From: Endomychus coccineus
Taxonomy: Eukaryota > Arthropoda > Insecta > Coleoptera > Endomychidae
Assembly: GCA_958510875.1 (NCBI GenBank)
Contig: OY294067.1
Location: forward strand, 140,140,346 to 140,204,345
Direction: 5' to 3'
DNA length: 64,000 bases
The notes under the pieces are model-generated. The model made no database searches and was not told the origin of the DNA. It saw only the letters and a list, made by a program, of their open reading frames with translations. Positions 1 to 11,299 of the stretch are shown piece by piece. How positions within the stretch are numbered: the first letter of the stretch is position 1; each line of letters opens with the position of its first letter. A program made the translations under genes and the position numbers.

Positions 1-247
1 AACAATTCTTAGTCAGTTCTATTGAAATATATAAGAACCGGGATGCTGTCATTTGAATAAGAACTGTCAAGTAACTGCCAACCATAGCAGTACTAACCTA
101 CAATCCTTACTTCAAAAAACGACTGAACTTCAGATGAATGTGCGTAAATAGTTGATCGATGGTAGGGCATCGAATCGCATTGTGTTCATCAATGATCTAC
201 TATCCTTTCAGAGGTTTATATTTACAAAAATATAAAAATCTAACAGG
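1..247 (+). repeat. Left flank of a tRNA-headed repeat unit
   Basis: This stretch is closely similar, in the same orientation, to about 41600-41830, and in the opposite orientation to the segments between the tRNA-like copies at 40.25-41.5 kb. Shared words include CAGTTCTATTGAAATATATA-type and GCATCGAATCGCATTGTGTT-type strings. It runs directly into the tRNA-like sequence at 248. The repeat therefore includes flanking DNA as well as the tRNA-like core. No coding potential is seen. Confidence 0.7.
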
Positions 248-320
248 ACCGAAGTGGTGTAATTGGTAAACACCCTGGACTAGAAATCCAGAAATGTGGG
301 TTCGAATCCCGCCTATGGTT
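248..320 (+). tRNA. tRNA-Ser(AGA)-like sequence, probably a repeat-borne tRNA-derived element
   Basis: It folds as a cloverleaf. The acceptor ACCGAAG pairs with CTATGGT (one mismatch and one G-T). The D arm is GTG/CAC. The anticodon arm is CTGGA/TCCAG with loop CTAGAAA, giving anticodon AGA. The T arm is GTGGG/CCCGC with loop TTCGAAT. The A-box and B-box promoter words are good; the B box is GGTTCGAATCC. A genuine tRNA-Ser should carry a long variable arm, but here the variable region is only four bases. Copies with the same flanks lie at 40.17-41.85 kb, so I favour a tRNA-derived repeat over a working serine tRNA. Confidence 0.45.
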
Positions 321-412
321 CAATCTTTTACGTTTATTCATCTTTATAATCCTATGTTAAATTATCTAAGTTATCTTCATAATTCAGAAAATTTAATTCT
401 ATATCTCTTAAG

Positions 413-413
<1 letters not shown>

Positions 414-471
<58 letters not shown>
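414..471. repeat. (TA)n microsatellite
   Basis: An uninterrupted TA dinucleotide run of about 58 bp. An ORF running through it encodes only an Ile-Tyr repeat and is not a gene. Confidence 0.97.
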
Positions 472-474
<3 letters not shown>

Positions 475-539
475 TATCATGTACAGGTAAACTATAGGGA
501 ATGAAAATAATTGAATTTCTCACATTGACACTCTTTCAG

Positions 540-1096
540 GTTTTCATGCTTCAAGGTATTGAGGGAAAATGGAAACAACCAATTATGTATTAATTTATTA
601 AAGGAGCAGCAAAAGCTGAAACCATTAAATGTTCAATTCAAAACATTGTACGATCTTGCAGGGAAATTGGTTTCAATGTGGTGGCCACAATTTGCTGTCA
701 AGGTACAAATAATGTCAGTAGGATGAACAAATTAGTGAAGGAAACGAAAGAGGAGTATGCAAGAGGAGGGAAAGAATTATATGACTTCATATTTGAAGTC
801 GATGGACAACATATTATTCCATTGTATGATCCACCACATTTACTGAAAGGTGTGAGAAACAACCTCCTAACAAAAACCGTTCATTACACGCTAAACGGAA
901 CTCCAAAAAAAGCTAAATGGGAAGATATACAAAAGGCATGACAACTGGATAATGTTAGTTGATTCTTTGAGAGCAATGCCAAAATTGACTGAGTTTCATG
1001 TAACTCTTAATAAAGTGAAGAAAATGAAGGTATCAATATGTGCTCAAGTATTGAGTAGAACTGTTGCATCGACTATTAACCTTATGGCAATCAATG
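540..1096 (+). pseudogene. P-element / THAP9-type transposase relic (one exon)
   Basis: The translated segment carries the block around DPPHLLKGVRNNLL (about 826-870), which is characteristic of the RNase H-like core of P-element and THAP9 transposases. Upstream coding similarity runs from about 540 with an in-frame stop near 590. After 938 the frame shifts by one, and similarity continues through a segment with ...KMKVSICAQVLSRTVAS... up to a splice donor G|GTGAGT at 1097. The N-terminal THAP zinc finger and the rest of the catalytic domain are not visible. In an intact element this protein cuts and pastes the transposon in the nucleus. With a stop and a frameshift this copy cannot encode it. 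Confidence 0.75.
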
Positions 1097-1160
1097 GTGA
1101 GTTTAATTTGTGTCATATTATATAAAATTAGTGTATATCTAAATCTTCAAATTGCAGAAC

Positions 1161-1545
1161 AACCCATTGCAATTAGTCTCGATATTTAATTGTATTTATA
1201 TGTATATTTTACGTATTTTTGTTTTAACCCATTGTAATTAGTCTCGATATTTAATTGTATTTATATGTATATTTTATGTATTTTTGTTTCAACCCATTGT
1301 AATTAGTCTCGATATTTAATTGTATTTATATGTATATTTCATGTATTTTTGTTCTAAACCATTGTAATTAGTCTCGATATCTAATTGTATTTATATGTAT
1401 ATTTTATGTATTTTTGTTTTAACCCATTGTAATTAGTCTCGATATCTAATTGTATTTATATGTATATTTCATGTATTTTTGTTTTAACCCATTGCCATTA
1501 GTCTCAATATTTAATTATATTATTATATTATATATCGTCATTTAT
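1161..1545. repeat. 65-bp tandem repeat, about six copies
   Basis: Copies start at 1161, 1226, 1291, 1356, 1421 and 1486, each beginning AACCCATTGTAATTAGTCTC. The period is exactly 65 bp through five copies; the sixth decays after about 1520, with a further faint half-copy to about 1620. The array lies just inside the intron that follows the P-element-like exon. Confidence 0.93.
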
Positions 1546-2115
1546 ATTTTTCTTGATGTTTAATTGTATTCATATGTATATTTTATATATTTCTATTCTA
1601 ACTCTGTTGTTGAATAAAAACTATTGGTAAAAACTATGGACTTTCATTTCCTACTTAAATTGTAAGAAAACAAAATTAGCATTTATGTGCTGTGTAACTT
1701 CAAATTTCCCTCCAAACCATCATTTAGTACTCTTCCAATTCTCACGCGGCGCTCTTGTCGCGGTTTCGGTACGTAACACGGAACATTTCATTCTACGGTA
1801 GTAGAGTTATCTATGCATTCAACATTCAAGAAAACATCTAAATATATACTCTATCGTTATAGTCTTGTTTGTAATTAATATATTGTTAAGTGTAAGAATT
1901 AAATCCATTCGACAATATTCTCAGTCATTAAAATAGTGCCTTCGTGTACGATCCTAACACATTACAACAATGTTTAGCGAAGGCGGTGAAATTTTCGAAG
2001 TTTTTGTTTTTAGTACTATACTAGTGGCCACACATTCCTTTCTGTAAATATTGCTCCCGTATATGTACCACCGCAATCTAAACCATTCAATTTATATGCC
2101 GTGTGGCTTAATGTA
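1546..2115. other. Intergenic, no gene seen
   Basis: AT-rich sequence with one short GC-richer patch near 1740-1790. I see no open coding region, RNA gene or repeat boundary that I can support. Confidence 0.6.
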
Positions 2116-2119
2116 GAAA

Positions 2120-3205
2120 AATCGTGGCCTGCAGACAAGTTATGTTATCCTATATCGTGTTTGTTTATCATAGATATAAATATAGAAGCAAAATGGGAAA
2201 TCTATTGAAAGATGAAACAACTCATGAAACATTAAAATCGGATTTTTTATTATCGGTACAAAATGACATTAACAAAGTATTGAATAAATGGGGAAGCACC
2301 ATATATATGTGGGCTTGTGAAACTGCACAAAACTGATATTCTAAGACCCATTATAAGTAATATTGGTGCACCTACCTATAATTACCCAAAATTTTAATCC
2401 AAATCTATGAATAATATGAAAGGAAAAAATGAATTTTATATAACGGACTCATGTCATTTTAATGAGTTTAGTTAACACCAATCAATACCCAGAAAGCAAC
2501 AATTAATTTCCTTAGATACATTTATTTTCCAAACGATAAATAGTATTTTAGACAAATATTCGACACAGCTACCATCGCTGACCTAGTCATGAAATGCCTA
2601 GAAGAATCTAATAAATTCACAATATTTTTAAGCCGAATTCTTGAAACGTTATGGATGATTGCCTAATGTGTGTTCCCAAGTATACAATTCAGTATACAGT
2701 TAATGAATATAACAATTTTCACTGGAAACTTCAATTTACATATGGAATCAACAACATCTTTAACTTCTTAGATATCAACCATGATTTAAACGGTAGAATA
2801 AAAAGGACTCTGGTCTCAATGATATCCTCACTTTAATTCAGTTGCACCTACAATTTATGGAAGAAGTGTTATAAACAGGCTCACACATAGCGCAGTGAAA
2901 TTATCACATGCAGAAAATCGTCCCAGAAATTTGAAAAAAGTTCGTAATACACGGGAAATGAATGGCTACACAAGGCCTACACGGTATATAAACTAACGTA
3001 TACAGGAATCTCTAAGCAATATCCACAAAAAGGAGTATTTGGACACAAGTATAGTACTAAAAACAAAATCTTCCACCGCCCTTGCTAAACATTGTTTTGA
3101 TTCAAACCATCAGTACGATTATAAAAAGGTTAATATTTCACGAAACAAGTTACTACAAAAGATCTATCCTGGGGATGATTTACATAAAACGTGATTCTAA
3201 ATGAG
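2120..3205 (+). pseudogene. Decayed Penelope-like element: RT plus GIY-YIG remnant
   Basis: Several frames give Penelope-type matches in the right order. Around 2310-2390 there is a segment like the GLPKIHK...LRPIVSNIGAPTYN block. Around 2645-2790 a segment with DDCLMCVP...FLDINHDLNG corresponds to the YxDD-to-FLD part of the RT. Around 3020-3200 a segment with STALAKHCFDSNHQYDY resembles the end of a GIY-YIG endonuclease. Stops and frameshifts separate the pieces. In an intact element the RT and the endonuclease act together in target-primed insertion. The copy is more decayed than the one at 25.98 kb. Confidence 0.65.
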
Positions 3206-3624
3206 TTACTCACAGGGCCAAAGTACAGTCATTATGTCAAATATATACAAATTTGATTAATTAGATATTTGCAAATTTCTACGTATTTCTTTATCATGTT
3301 AAAATAGTGTGTAGGTAAACGATGCAATAAATCATAAATTTTGAGCACATCTGTATAACTCCATACCTACTTGATGCAAAGGGAGTTCAGATATATTTGC
3401 TTCTATCTCGAGTAATGCCGCTTTCAACTGTTGAAATATTACTTTTTAATGGCTTTCTGATACACCTAATTTCACACATCGAAGTGTTACAATTTATGTT
3501 TTGTTCGTTGTTGCGTGGTAGACAAATTCAATTGAAACTGATGCGATATAGGTGCTCAGTACTTAGGAGCAATAAGTTTAAGTGATACCGCTCTTTAATT
3601 GATGTGAATTAGTATTCAAATTTT
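3206..3624. other. Intergenic, probable 3' part of the Penelope-like relic
   Basis: No coding motif is recognised. The position between the GIY-YIG remnant and the hammerhead-like core at 3625 fits the untranslated tail of the Penelope-like relic, but this is inference. Confidence 0.4.
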
Positions 3625-3654
3625 CTGATGATGATTCTAAGATCGAAACGTACG
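3625..3654 (+). ncRNA. Hammerhead-ribozyme-like core
   Basis: CTGATGA at 3625-3631 is followed by an unpaired T, a short GAT...ATC stem, then GAAAC and the palindrome ACGT. This matches the CUGANGA...GAAA core of hammerhead ribozymes, which are known from the pseudo-LTRs of Penelope-like elements. The same arrangement, including the extra T, occurs in the element at 26432-26466. Self-cleavage is not demonstrated; the stem is only three base pairs and stem I is not obvious. Confidence 0.35.
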
Positions 3655-3689
3655 TAAAGACGGAAATATATAGTGAACATATGTGTTAA

Positions 3690-3990
3690 TAGCGACTTGA
3701 CATGAAGACTTTGCGTTAAGGATCCAGAAACAGTGACACATATACTGTGTAAATGCGAGGCACTGGTTCGCAAAAGACAGTAGAGAATTTGTACAAGGCA
3801 CAGAATACTGGAGTGGGTACTGTGATCAAACAATATAGAGGTAAGGTATAATGGGCCAGCAGGACTGAGTGACACCGGAGGCAACAGCCAGACGAGCCTA
3901 CACAGGGGGTGAAGTATTTAGTGAGTGACTCTCACAGTAGATCATGAGATTCAAGGGTCATAACCTCCCCATAAAGGTTTTTTTCCCCTC
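3690..3990 (+). pseudogene. 3' end of a non-LTR retrotransposon (Jockey/R1-type C-terminus)
   Basis: A short translated run reading DPETVTHILCKCEALVRKRQ (about 3720-3780) matches the Cys/His-containing C-terminal tail typical of I-, R1- and Jockey-group LINE polyproteins. Stops follow. The segment ends with pyrimidine- and then A-rich sequence near 3970-4000, which looks like a 3' UTR with a short A tail. It is a 5'-truncated dead copy. Confidence 0.55.
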
Positions 3991-3994
3991 CGCA

Positions 3995-5260
3995 AAAAAA
4001 ATTTGCTAATGTAATCTGTTTACAGAGAATTTACACATAATTCATACCTGAGTCAAGAATCATTATAGTAATAACTATTTATTAAATCCGCTAGATGAAG
4101 TTATCATATTCATGTGTTCCTGCATCTAATAGAATGAAAAGTCTACTGGGTTATACCTCTTTCTCAACAAATTTATAGGATGATCACATTAACTCTTGAC
4201 GTGACAAAATCAAAAATGTACTTACTAGATATTTATATTTGAATTTTATGAACTCATTCAACTGTGAATTGTGCTTCCTCTAAACTATGTCAATTAATAA
4301 AGGAATTCGGCACCATGAATAGAAGATTACAATTTATTTATCTCATAGTATCACAAAACAACGGAATGCCTGGAAGTCAGAGTTCCGGGAAGTAAGATGA
4401 GATTGTTTTGGAAGAATAGTGTGATAATTTTACCACCAAGATCATTAGTTCGACTTAATTATATTCTATATCAGTTTACAATTACGCATTATGAAAATAA
4501 CAGCACATTGCATTGTGTATTATATTCAAGAGCAAAGCTCATGTTCCGGTTGTGATTCAATGATACCGTTGCATCGATCTAATTAATTATTCATAGCGAT
4601 ATGTTCTGTGAATTCTTCTTTCCACTGAACTTATAATATACAAATATTCATTATACATTAAAATTGATAAATAATAATATTTTTGTATATTCTACTTCCA
4701 AATAAGCTCAGAATTTTACCGACCTACTAAATGTGGCAATTGAGTTGTCAGACAATTGAAGATTAATTCTAAAGTTGCAGCGTTAACCACCTGCAATTAT
4801 TTCAAATTGAATGAGAAAATGCGAATAAAACATTACTTTATACTTTAAAAACTATCGTTTCTTCATTCAGTGGCATCCTAATACATTTGTGTATATATTG
4901 CCCAAAATTCATAGATTCAGATATCGCAGCGAGTCAAAATGTTGATAACACACGAATTGGAGTCTTATTATATTCAGGAAATACAGGAATTGATTTTATT
5001 TCCAACAGTTTTCTTTTAACTGTCGCTCGTTTATCACAATATCAGAAGTCAGGAAAATTGAAAATCGGGCTCTTATCAAATTTCTTACTCGAGAAGGTCC
5101 TTCTCCTCGAAGCATAAAAGATCAGCTAGACGGTAGGTGGCGAATTCAAAGTCCTGTTAGGTGGTGAAAGATCGGTCAAAATGGTTTCGACGGTAAGAAT
5201 CTTACCTATAGTATGAGGACTTAACTTTATTAATGGAACTAGGTAAACGAGGGCAAGGTT
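3995..5260. other. Intergenic, no gene seen
   Basis: AT-rich DNA. A 76-codon ORF at 4887-5117 has no family features and no splice context, and I do not call it. Nothing else is supported. Confidence 0.55.
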
Positions 5261-5261
5261 C

Positions 5262-6468
5262 GTGAAAAGTCCCTGAATAATGAAACAAGAAATGATTTAT
5301 TTCGTGAAAACTTATTCTATTTCTCAACATAATCTCCTTGTAGGCCGATATACTTCGTCCCAACGTTTTTCTAATTTCGATAAACCTTCAAAATAGTAGT
5401 TTGTTTCAGCGATGACTCCATCGTTAGAACCAAATCTCTTTCCGCCGAGCCTTTTTTCAAGTTAAAAAATAAATAAAAATCGCAGGGAGCAAGTCTGGAA
5501 TATATGGTGGATGACGAACCAATTCGTAGCGCAATTCATGCAATTTTGTCGTTGCGAACGCGGAACTGTGCATCAGTGCATTGTGTCCTGGTGGAAGAGC
5601 ATTTTTTTCTTTGGCAAATGCAGCCGCTTTCGCTTCAAATCGGCCTCGAATTGATCTAACAGCTCTGCATAGTATACGCCGGGAATCGTTCTACCCTTTC
5701 CAAGGTAATCGATATGGACGATACCGTGTGCATCTCATAAACCTGTCGCCATGACCTTGTTTGTCGATTTGGGCTTTTTCTGCTTCGATTCGCTAGGACA
5801 AGTCCAGTGTTTCGACTTTTCTCTGGTATTTGGTGTATTGTGATGGATCTACGTATCGTCCATCGTTACAGAATGCCGCAAATAGTCCTTCTCATAACGC
5901 TTGAACAAACACTCCTTTGAATTTGTCAGACAGTCGCGCTTGTTGTCAACAGAGAGCAAATGCGGCACCCATTTGGTAGATAGCTTTCTCATATTCAAAA
6001 ATGTATGCAAAATGTTCTTTACCCGTTTGGTTGAGATGCCCATAGTCTCAGCAATCTCGTGCACTGTAACTGGCCTATCTTCCAATATCATACCATGGAT
6101 TTTATCGCCAATTTTTGGCATTGTAACCTGAATTTGACGACCAGAACGTTCGGCGTCCACAACGAAAATCAGTGAACCACTTGTGACTCGTTAATGTTCA
6201 ACAAGCGATATGGTTTGGTTTGCATGATGTTTTTTCCAAGCAAGAAATATTGTTTATTCAAACGAGAAATAATGTTTAATCAAGATGCGAAATTCACTTT
6301 TTTCCATGTTCACAAAAATCTTCAAGGCTGCTTGCTTTCGATAGGTGTCAAAGCAAAACTGAATGACATATCAATCTGAAAAATTTAATGCGTTAAATAT
6401 GTTGCATCAAAAATGTTGAATGTGATTTCGATTGTGTCGCCATCTGTTTCATTTTTCAGGGACTTTAC
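5262..6468 (-). mobile_element. Mariner (mauritiana-like) transposon, defective
   Basis: Imperfect terminal inverted repeats lie at both ends. The left end reads GTGAAAAGTCCCTGAATAATGAAAC; the right end, on the other strand, reads GTAAAGTCCCTGAAAAATGAAAC. The length of about 1.2 kb and the minus-strand coding content fit a mauritiana-subfamily mariner. The flanking TA duplication expected for this superfamily is not clearly preserved. The transposase inside is broken. Confidence 0.85.
5290..6307 (-). pseudogene. Mariner transposase pseudogene
   Basis: The start is a methionine at 6307 followed by EKSEFRILIKHYF, the usual mauritiana N-terminus. The next clear block, 6160-5849, holds the second helix-turn-helix (IAETMGISTKRVKNILH) and the KWVPHLLSVD motif, up to VTMDD with the first catalytic aspartate. 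Further on, in shifted frames, come ID.LEKGRTI-like, LFHQD and RHPPYIPDLLP-like segments corresponding to the D,D34D core. A stop lies shortly after the start (about 6255), and at least two frameshifts separate the blocks. An intact protein cuts and pastes the element into TA sites. This copy cannot be active. Confidence 0.85.
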
Positions 6469-6469
6469 A

Positions 6470-7399
6470 TTTTGCACTCGTATTACCAGCAAATGATGTT
6501 ACAAAAAGGGCTGAGAGCTCATACGCCGTAGGCAATATAATGCACAACGGATCTTGCTGTGTGATTTTCGGTCATCAAATGGAATTTGAGTTATGTTATT
6601 CAGATTTTTAAATAGACTTGCTACATTTTTGGGATTACCATTTGTACTCTTGAACAAGTATCCAGAATCATTATGTTTTATATTGTACTTCTGAAATGGT
6701 ATCATGACTATTCTCCATGAAATGAAGTAATAATATCAAAGATTATCCAAGGATTTCTTTGGAAGAACTTATTTGTTTTATTCTCAATCGAAGTGCATTT
6801 AGTGATATTCTCAAATATAATTTTTCGACATGTGTTCCGTACATCATCCAAGCTTAACTATGACTAGACTGAATCTCAAGAAATATTGGTATATCATTTA
6901 ACTGTTCGTAAATGGTATTACCTTGATGTTTTTGTATTTATATGGAATCTTACAATTATGAAATAGTAATCACTTATTTTGTTTTAGAACTATTTATAGT
7001 ATCACAACTATAACTTTTTAGATAAAAATGATCTATGCAGATGTTACTTACCGCGATTTACTGAGTGGTTGCTAAGATCAGTGGCTGGAAATTGAAATGT
7101 CACATTACATTTTTATATTCGTCAGACACAGAACTCTTGCTCTATATTTCCCAAATCAATGTCCGAGCCGTCTAAACAATGTTCAGGTATAGAACTATTA
7201 GATAATGAAAAAACTAACCCCGTACTATCGTCAATTTTAAGAATACTGTGTGATACTTTCATTCTAGTGTACATTTTTCTATATCTACTTGGTGATACAG
7301 ATTTTTCTTGACAATCAGAGTTAGTTACGCAATCCTTTCTACATAGTATACCCCATTAAAATATACCTCAAGCCTCATACCCCTCTAAGCTTATTTGTT
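6470..7399. other. Intergenic, no gene seen
   Basis: A 68-codon minus-strand ORF (6705-6499) has no recognisable family features. The remainder is AT-rich and unassigned. Confidence 0.5.
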
Positions 7400-8330
7400 T
7401 TGTATTGGCTAGTTGTCTTTTGGATAAGACTATTACATCAAAATTGCTGTTGTATTTATCCAACTTAACTTTCACCTTTATAACACCTCTGATTTTTGAC
7501 TGAAATATAGTTTTTTTCCGGTTAACCACATATTTTTTGCGTGTTCAATAAAATCTGCCACATAGTTTTTGGACCAGTATTGTCTAATTTTGGTGAATAA
7601 TGAAACAAAAAGGATCTACATAAACATTTAATAGATTATTTTATTTTATTAAGGTCTTCTTCAGTCTTGATAACAGGTTAGTAATATTCTGTACGTAGAA
7701 GAATTTTACCATTCCTGGTCTGAATGTATTCATTATTTTGCTTTCCTAGTATTCTTGCTTTGTAGAAAATATTCCTTGATATGTGCTTTTTTACATTTGA
7801 GTAAATTTCGGGCATCTGACTTTTGTGTTATGGGATTGTATTCAAAATTGCCGATGCTTAAAGGTTACGCCAAGGAGTTCCTCGAATTTTCTTCCGATCA
7901 CGTTTTCATTTCCATTGTTTTGGAAATGCCCTTCATAACTAGTCTGTTCAGTTTACTGTCGTATTCAAGAAATTTCAAGGCAGATTCTAGGAATCAACCT
8001 TTACATGGATTTTTTCAATTTCAGCATTTTCTTTATTCAGAACTTGGTGATATTTAGCAATCTTATTCCTCATTTTTTCGGGAAAATCAGACATAACTTC
8101 AATGGAAGTTCTTCCATCTCATTGGAGGGTTGCTTTTTCATGTTTTACAACTGGAATCTTCAATTAGAGGACCTTTTTTACTCTTTACTTTTTCCATTCT
8201 TGTGCTCACTCTTACACACAGATTTTTCAACTAATAAAAAAAAATTCCACATTAGAAGTTTCAATAAATGCCTTCAACGAACGCACGATATTCTTATGGC
8301 TATTTGGTATTGAATCTAGAAATGTACACC
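7400..8330 (-). pseudogene. Possible decayed LINE ORF1-like coding remnant
   Basis: The minus strand shows long coding-like segments in alternating frames. One is lysine/glutamate-rich and coiled-coil-like, with ENAEIEKIHVKVDS followed by LKFLEYDSKLNRLVMKGIS (about 8030-7920). This layout, a heptad-rich stretch then a hydrophobic NRLVxxGI-type strand, recalls the first ORF of RTE/CR1-group retrotransposons. Frameshifts and stops are frequent and I see no RT or endonuclease motif. The call is weak. Confidence 0.3.
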
Positions 8331-9285
8331 TTACATTCAGTTTTAAGCACGATAAAATATACATGTGATCAATATATTATGATTCAGTTTTCACGTTAAT
8401 TCATGTCAATAATCCTTATATCAAATAATTTCATAATTAAGGAAATGCTCCTCTTAATGTAATATATAAATTGATGAAAACACTACGGTATTCGTTATTC
8501 ATGGAATGTAGGTCGATCTCTCAAAAAGAATCACCTGAGATGTTGGTTCAAAGCTGAACATTATTCATTCAAAATTTTACCAGCAATAGGAGGTGGAATT
8601 TTTACACCTATTATAACGGTAATTCCGTTGCTCCTCCACATATTGTAGAATACCATGGCTTACCTTTCGTCCTAAGTTTATATATTTGTCGAAAGTGGTT
8701 CAATTTAGATCGCCATCTAGTTAACTATAAGTTATGCTGAGCACGTCGAGTACTTCGCGACACATTATCACACATCTATGAAATTAAAATCAATTCATTT
8801 ACAGACACGATGTGCATTTATTTTCCAACTCTCTGTCTCTGTTATTTATAGTCCTGTTAATAAAATAGGAATAATTACAAGATGTGTGTAATCTAAGATG
8901 AACGAAACCTTTTTCGATCACTTGATGCAAGGTGCTATAGAATGTCTCGCTAGGAATTATAATCTGTACAATAAGAGAGAGAAAAATTTATTAGAAAGAT
9001 ATAACTTTCTACAGTAGAGAAAATATTGACCACAAATTTCAGAATTATCAATAAAAACAAATTTTTCGTTAAATTTTTATAAACTAGAAAAAAACATGTA
9101 ATCATAAGAACTTGATAATGTAATTAATTGTACTTTTGGGTGTTATTCGTTGAAAAGCGAATAACGTAAGAAAATTGTTTTCTATCAACTCACCACTCTT
9201 GGAAAGTGTTTGATTGGAATTAATTGAAATTTTGAATTAAATAAGATAGTTCTCCAATTTCCCTCCCAATTATCTGACTGCTATC
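8331..9285. other. Intergenic, no gene seen
   Basis: AT-rich DNA with no ORF of note on either strand and no clear repeats. Confidence 0.55.
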
Positions 9286-9720
9286 AGAGTTGATGTTTTA
9301 GAGTAGTCCTGTTGTCGTTTATCCGAAAACGTACTGTTGAGAACACTATTTTTCGTGAACCTCAAAGCAGGTAAGATCTCATCCCATTCAGAGTGGTTGT
9401 CCTGAACAAGAATTGCGAGCTGACTCTTCAGATCTCGATTTTATTTCGTTCTTCTGGATTGGAAGCAGGATTTTGCATCCTGAGACTATGGCATACATGC
9501 AGAATTACTCCACTCACGAATTGTGGATCATTATCGCTTATAACTCAACATGGAGTTTAGTAGAGTAAGCAAATATATGAAATCAATCTTTTTACCCACT
9601 CTTTTAAGATGGCGTTATCCAATGAGAAATTTTGTACCCATTTAATGACTGTATCTTCTATTGTCCCGATGGTTTCAACCTCTGAGTTAGGAGAGGAGTT
9701 TGGATCTGTCCCGCCCGATT
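9286..9720 (-). pseudogene. Ty3/gypsy-like integrase fragment
   Basis: Read on the minus strand in shifting frames, the segment contains LISDNDPQFVSG (about 9540-9505), the second catalytic-aspartate block of retroviral-type integrases. Further downstream it contains SEWDEILPALRFTKNS (about 9400-9350), which matches the end of the integrase core. The first DTF block and the glutamate block are not intact. It is an isolated, frameshifted relic; no LTRs were found beside it. Confidence 0.5.
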
Positions 9721-10544
9721 GAAATTATTTGGTTTGAACTTTTGATAATTGTTATACATTCCGTGATATGGTTTGTGACAAAGCGTTTATGGGTCGGCCA
9801 ATAAAATTGGAGATAATCCGCTAATTGGTCTTCTCGACATCATAACCACAGGCTATGGCGGAATCATGATGAATAATGATATGAATGGATCTTTCGACAC
9901 TTTCAGTTGAGACTTCCGATTCAAGATCGGGGGTGAAACGTTAAAGCACTAATTTTCATCTTAATATATCATCGGTTAGTTTAGCGGTTGAAGTCTACAT
10001 GGTTCGGTTACAGAGATTGAAAAGAATCCACTATTCGTTCCAACTCTGGATCCAATAGTTGTGCCTCTCTGTGTGCTTAATTTTCTTCAGTAGACAAGAC
10101 TACAGCTACAGTGCAAACTTCGCAAGAATCTCGGTTCGACACGCCACATGGGGGGCGAGACAGCTAATCTGAAATACTATTGGTTTTACCAGGTATTTAT
10201 TCTATTCGGATATCATAGGCTGGTAGATGAAGCTCCCAATAGGCGTTCTCAAGATCATGAAACGACTGGTGTTCGGACTTGATTACTATGGGATTAGTAT
10301 GTAAAATATATATATTCGTCGTGGTTTTCTTTTGGTGGTTTATCTAAAGTAAATTGTGGGTTTTCTTAGGTTTATCAGCAATTTAAATGAAATATCTTAA
10401 TGAAAAAATCTTTTCATTCGACGTGTTTCGGTTTCGCTTTCTTCAGGAATTTATTTATTGTTCACATTTGAAAGTGAGTTGATTTTACTGAAGCACACAC
10501 TCATCATGCCTTTGAAATTCAGTCTGAATTCCGCTCAAAACACA
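9721..10544. other. Intergenic, no gene seen
   Basis: Mixed sequence without a supported feature. A GAAAC-rich stretch near 10425-10446 on the minus strand resembles a Penelope ribozyme core but lacks a stem; see the rejected list. Confidence 0.5.
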
Positions 10545-11250
10545 GATGATCAGAACAACTAATACGACCTTGTGGTCTGGGTATAGCGTGCGGAGCTCGA
10601 ACAGGAGATCTCGATACCTTGTCCATTTTTCCTCCTATTTCAAGACTATGTTCTTCTCTGCCGGAGCAGAGAATTCGATAATATACATAGTTCAGCTTTG
10701 TTCGTCGAGGGGGACAACGTCAGACCTATTTGGTTGTATGTACCTGACAGTCGAAAACGGGTAATCTCAGTAGATCTGGCATTTCTCGTTTCCGACAACG
10801 GACTCAATATCTCCAGGCATATAAGGCAGCACTGGCTCTTGGTCTATTCCGTACGACTGCCTTAGATGGTAATACAGCACCGTAGGGCCGCATTATGGCG
10901 ATGGGTGTACGCCGAGACCGCTTCTGCAGGACATGCCGACAGAGGGTGGAAAAGCATCTCAGGCGACTTCCGTCATGCCCTGCAGCTGACATCAGGAACC
11001 TGCACACCCGTCACGTGGCGGCGATAGACCAAGGTGTTGATTACGCCATCTTGGCAAGCTTTGGTAAATCCCTAGGTCTCGGATGTAAGCTCGGCTGACC
11101 TTAGGTAACCAATGGTCAGTCAGCCTGGTTGACAAGCTAAGCGTTCCGAAGTTTCGGTAGGAAACATGTATCGGCTTGTCAACATGACGCTTGAACATAA
11201 GATCTTGCTCCGCGGCATTTATCTGGGCTTTCAGGCGAGAAGGTCGGCCT
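10545..11250 (-). pseudogene. R4/Dong-like LINE 3' end, copy 1 (left arm of a head-to-head pair)
   Basis: On the minus strand the fragments read, in order, a VQVPDVSC segment leading into a degraded zinc-knuckle, an ...YTHRHNAAL... block, and an ...MYIIEFSAPAEKNIVL... block. In better-preserved relatives the equivalent parts are CxxC...HxxxxC, RHN and a PD...(D/E)xK-like strand. Together these are the C-terminal marks of LINEs with a restriction-like endonuclease (R2/R4 group). The copy at 38.2-40.1 kb aligns throughout. Stops and frameshifts are numerous. The 5' end faces the second copy across a short gap near 11250-11300. Confidence 0.6.
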
Positions 11251-11299
11251 CCCCGACTGATGTGAAATCCGAGACCAAGTTCTTCCGCAGCTTTTCGTG

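Noticed and set aside
248..320. Functional serine tRNA
   Set aside because: The variable arm is too short for tRNA-Ser and the sequence recurs with shared flanks as a repeat; kept only as tRNA-like.
294..497. 67-codon ORF through the TA repeat
   Set aside because: More than a third is an Ile-Tyr repeat from the microsatellite, and its start lies in the tRNA-like sequence.
1161..1620. CRISPR-like array
   Set aside because: Tandem units adjoin directly with no unique spacers, and the setting is eukaryotic.
10424..10446. Hammerhead-like core on the minus strand (CTGAAGA...GAAAC)
   Set aside because: The bases between the two core parts do not form a stem; two GAAAC words in a row suggest chance.
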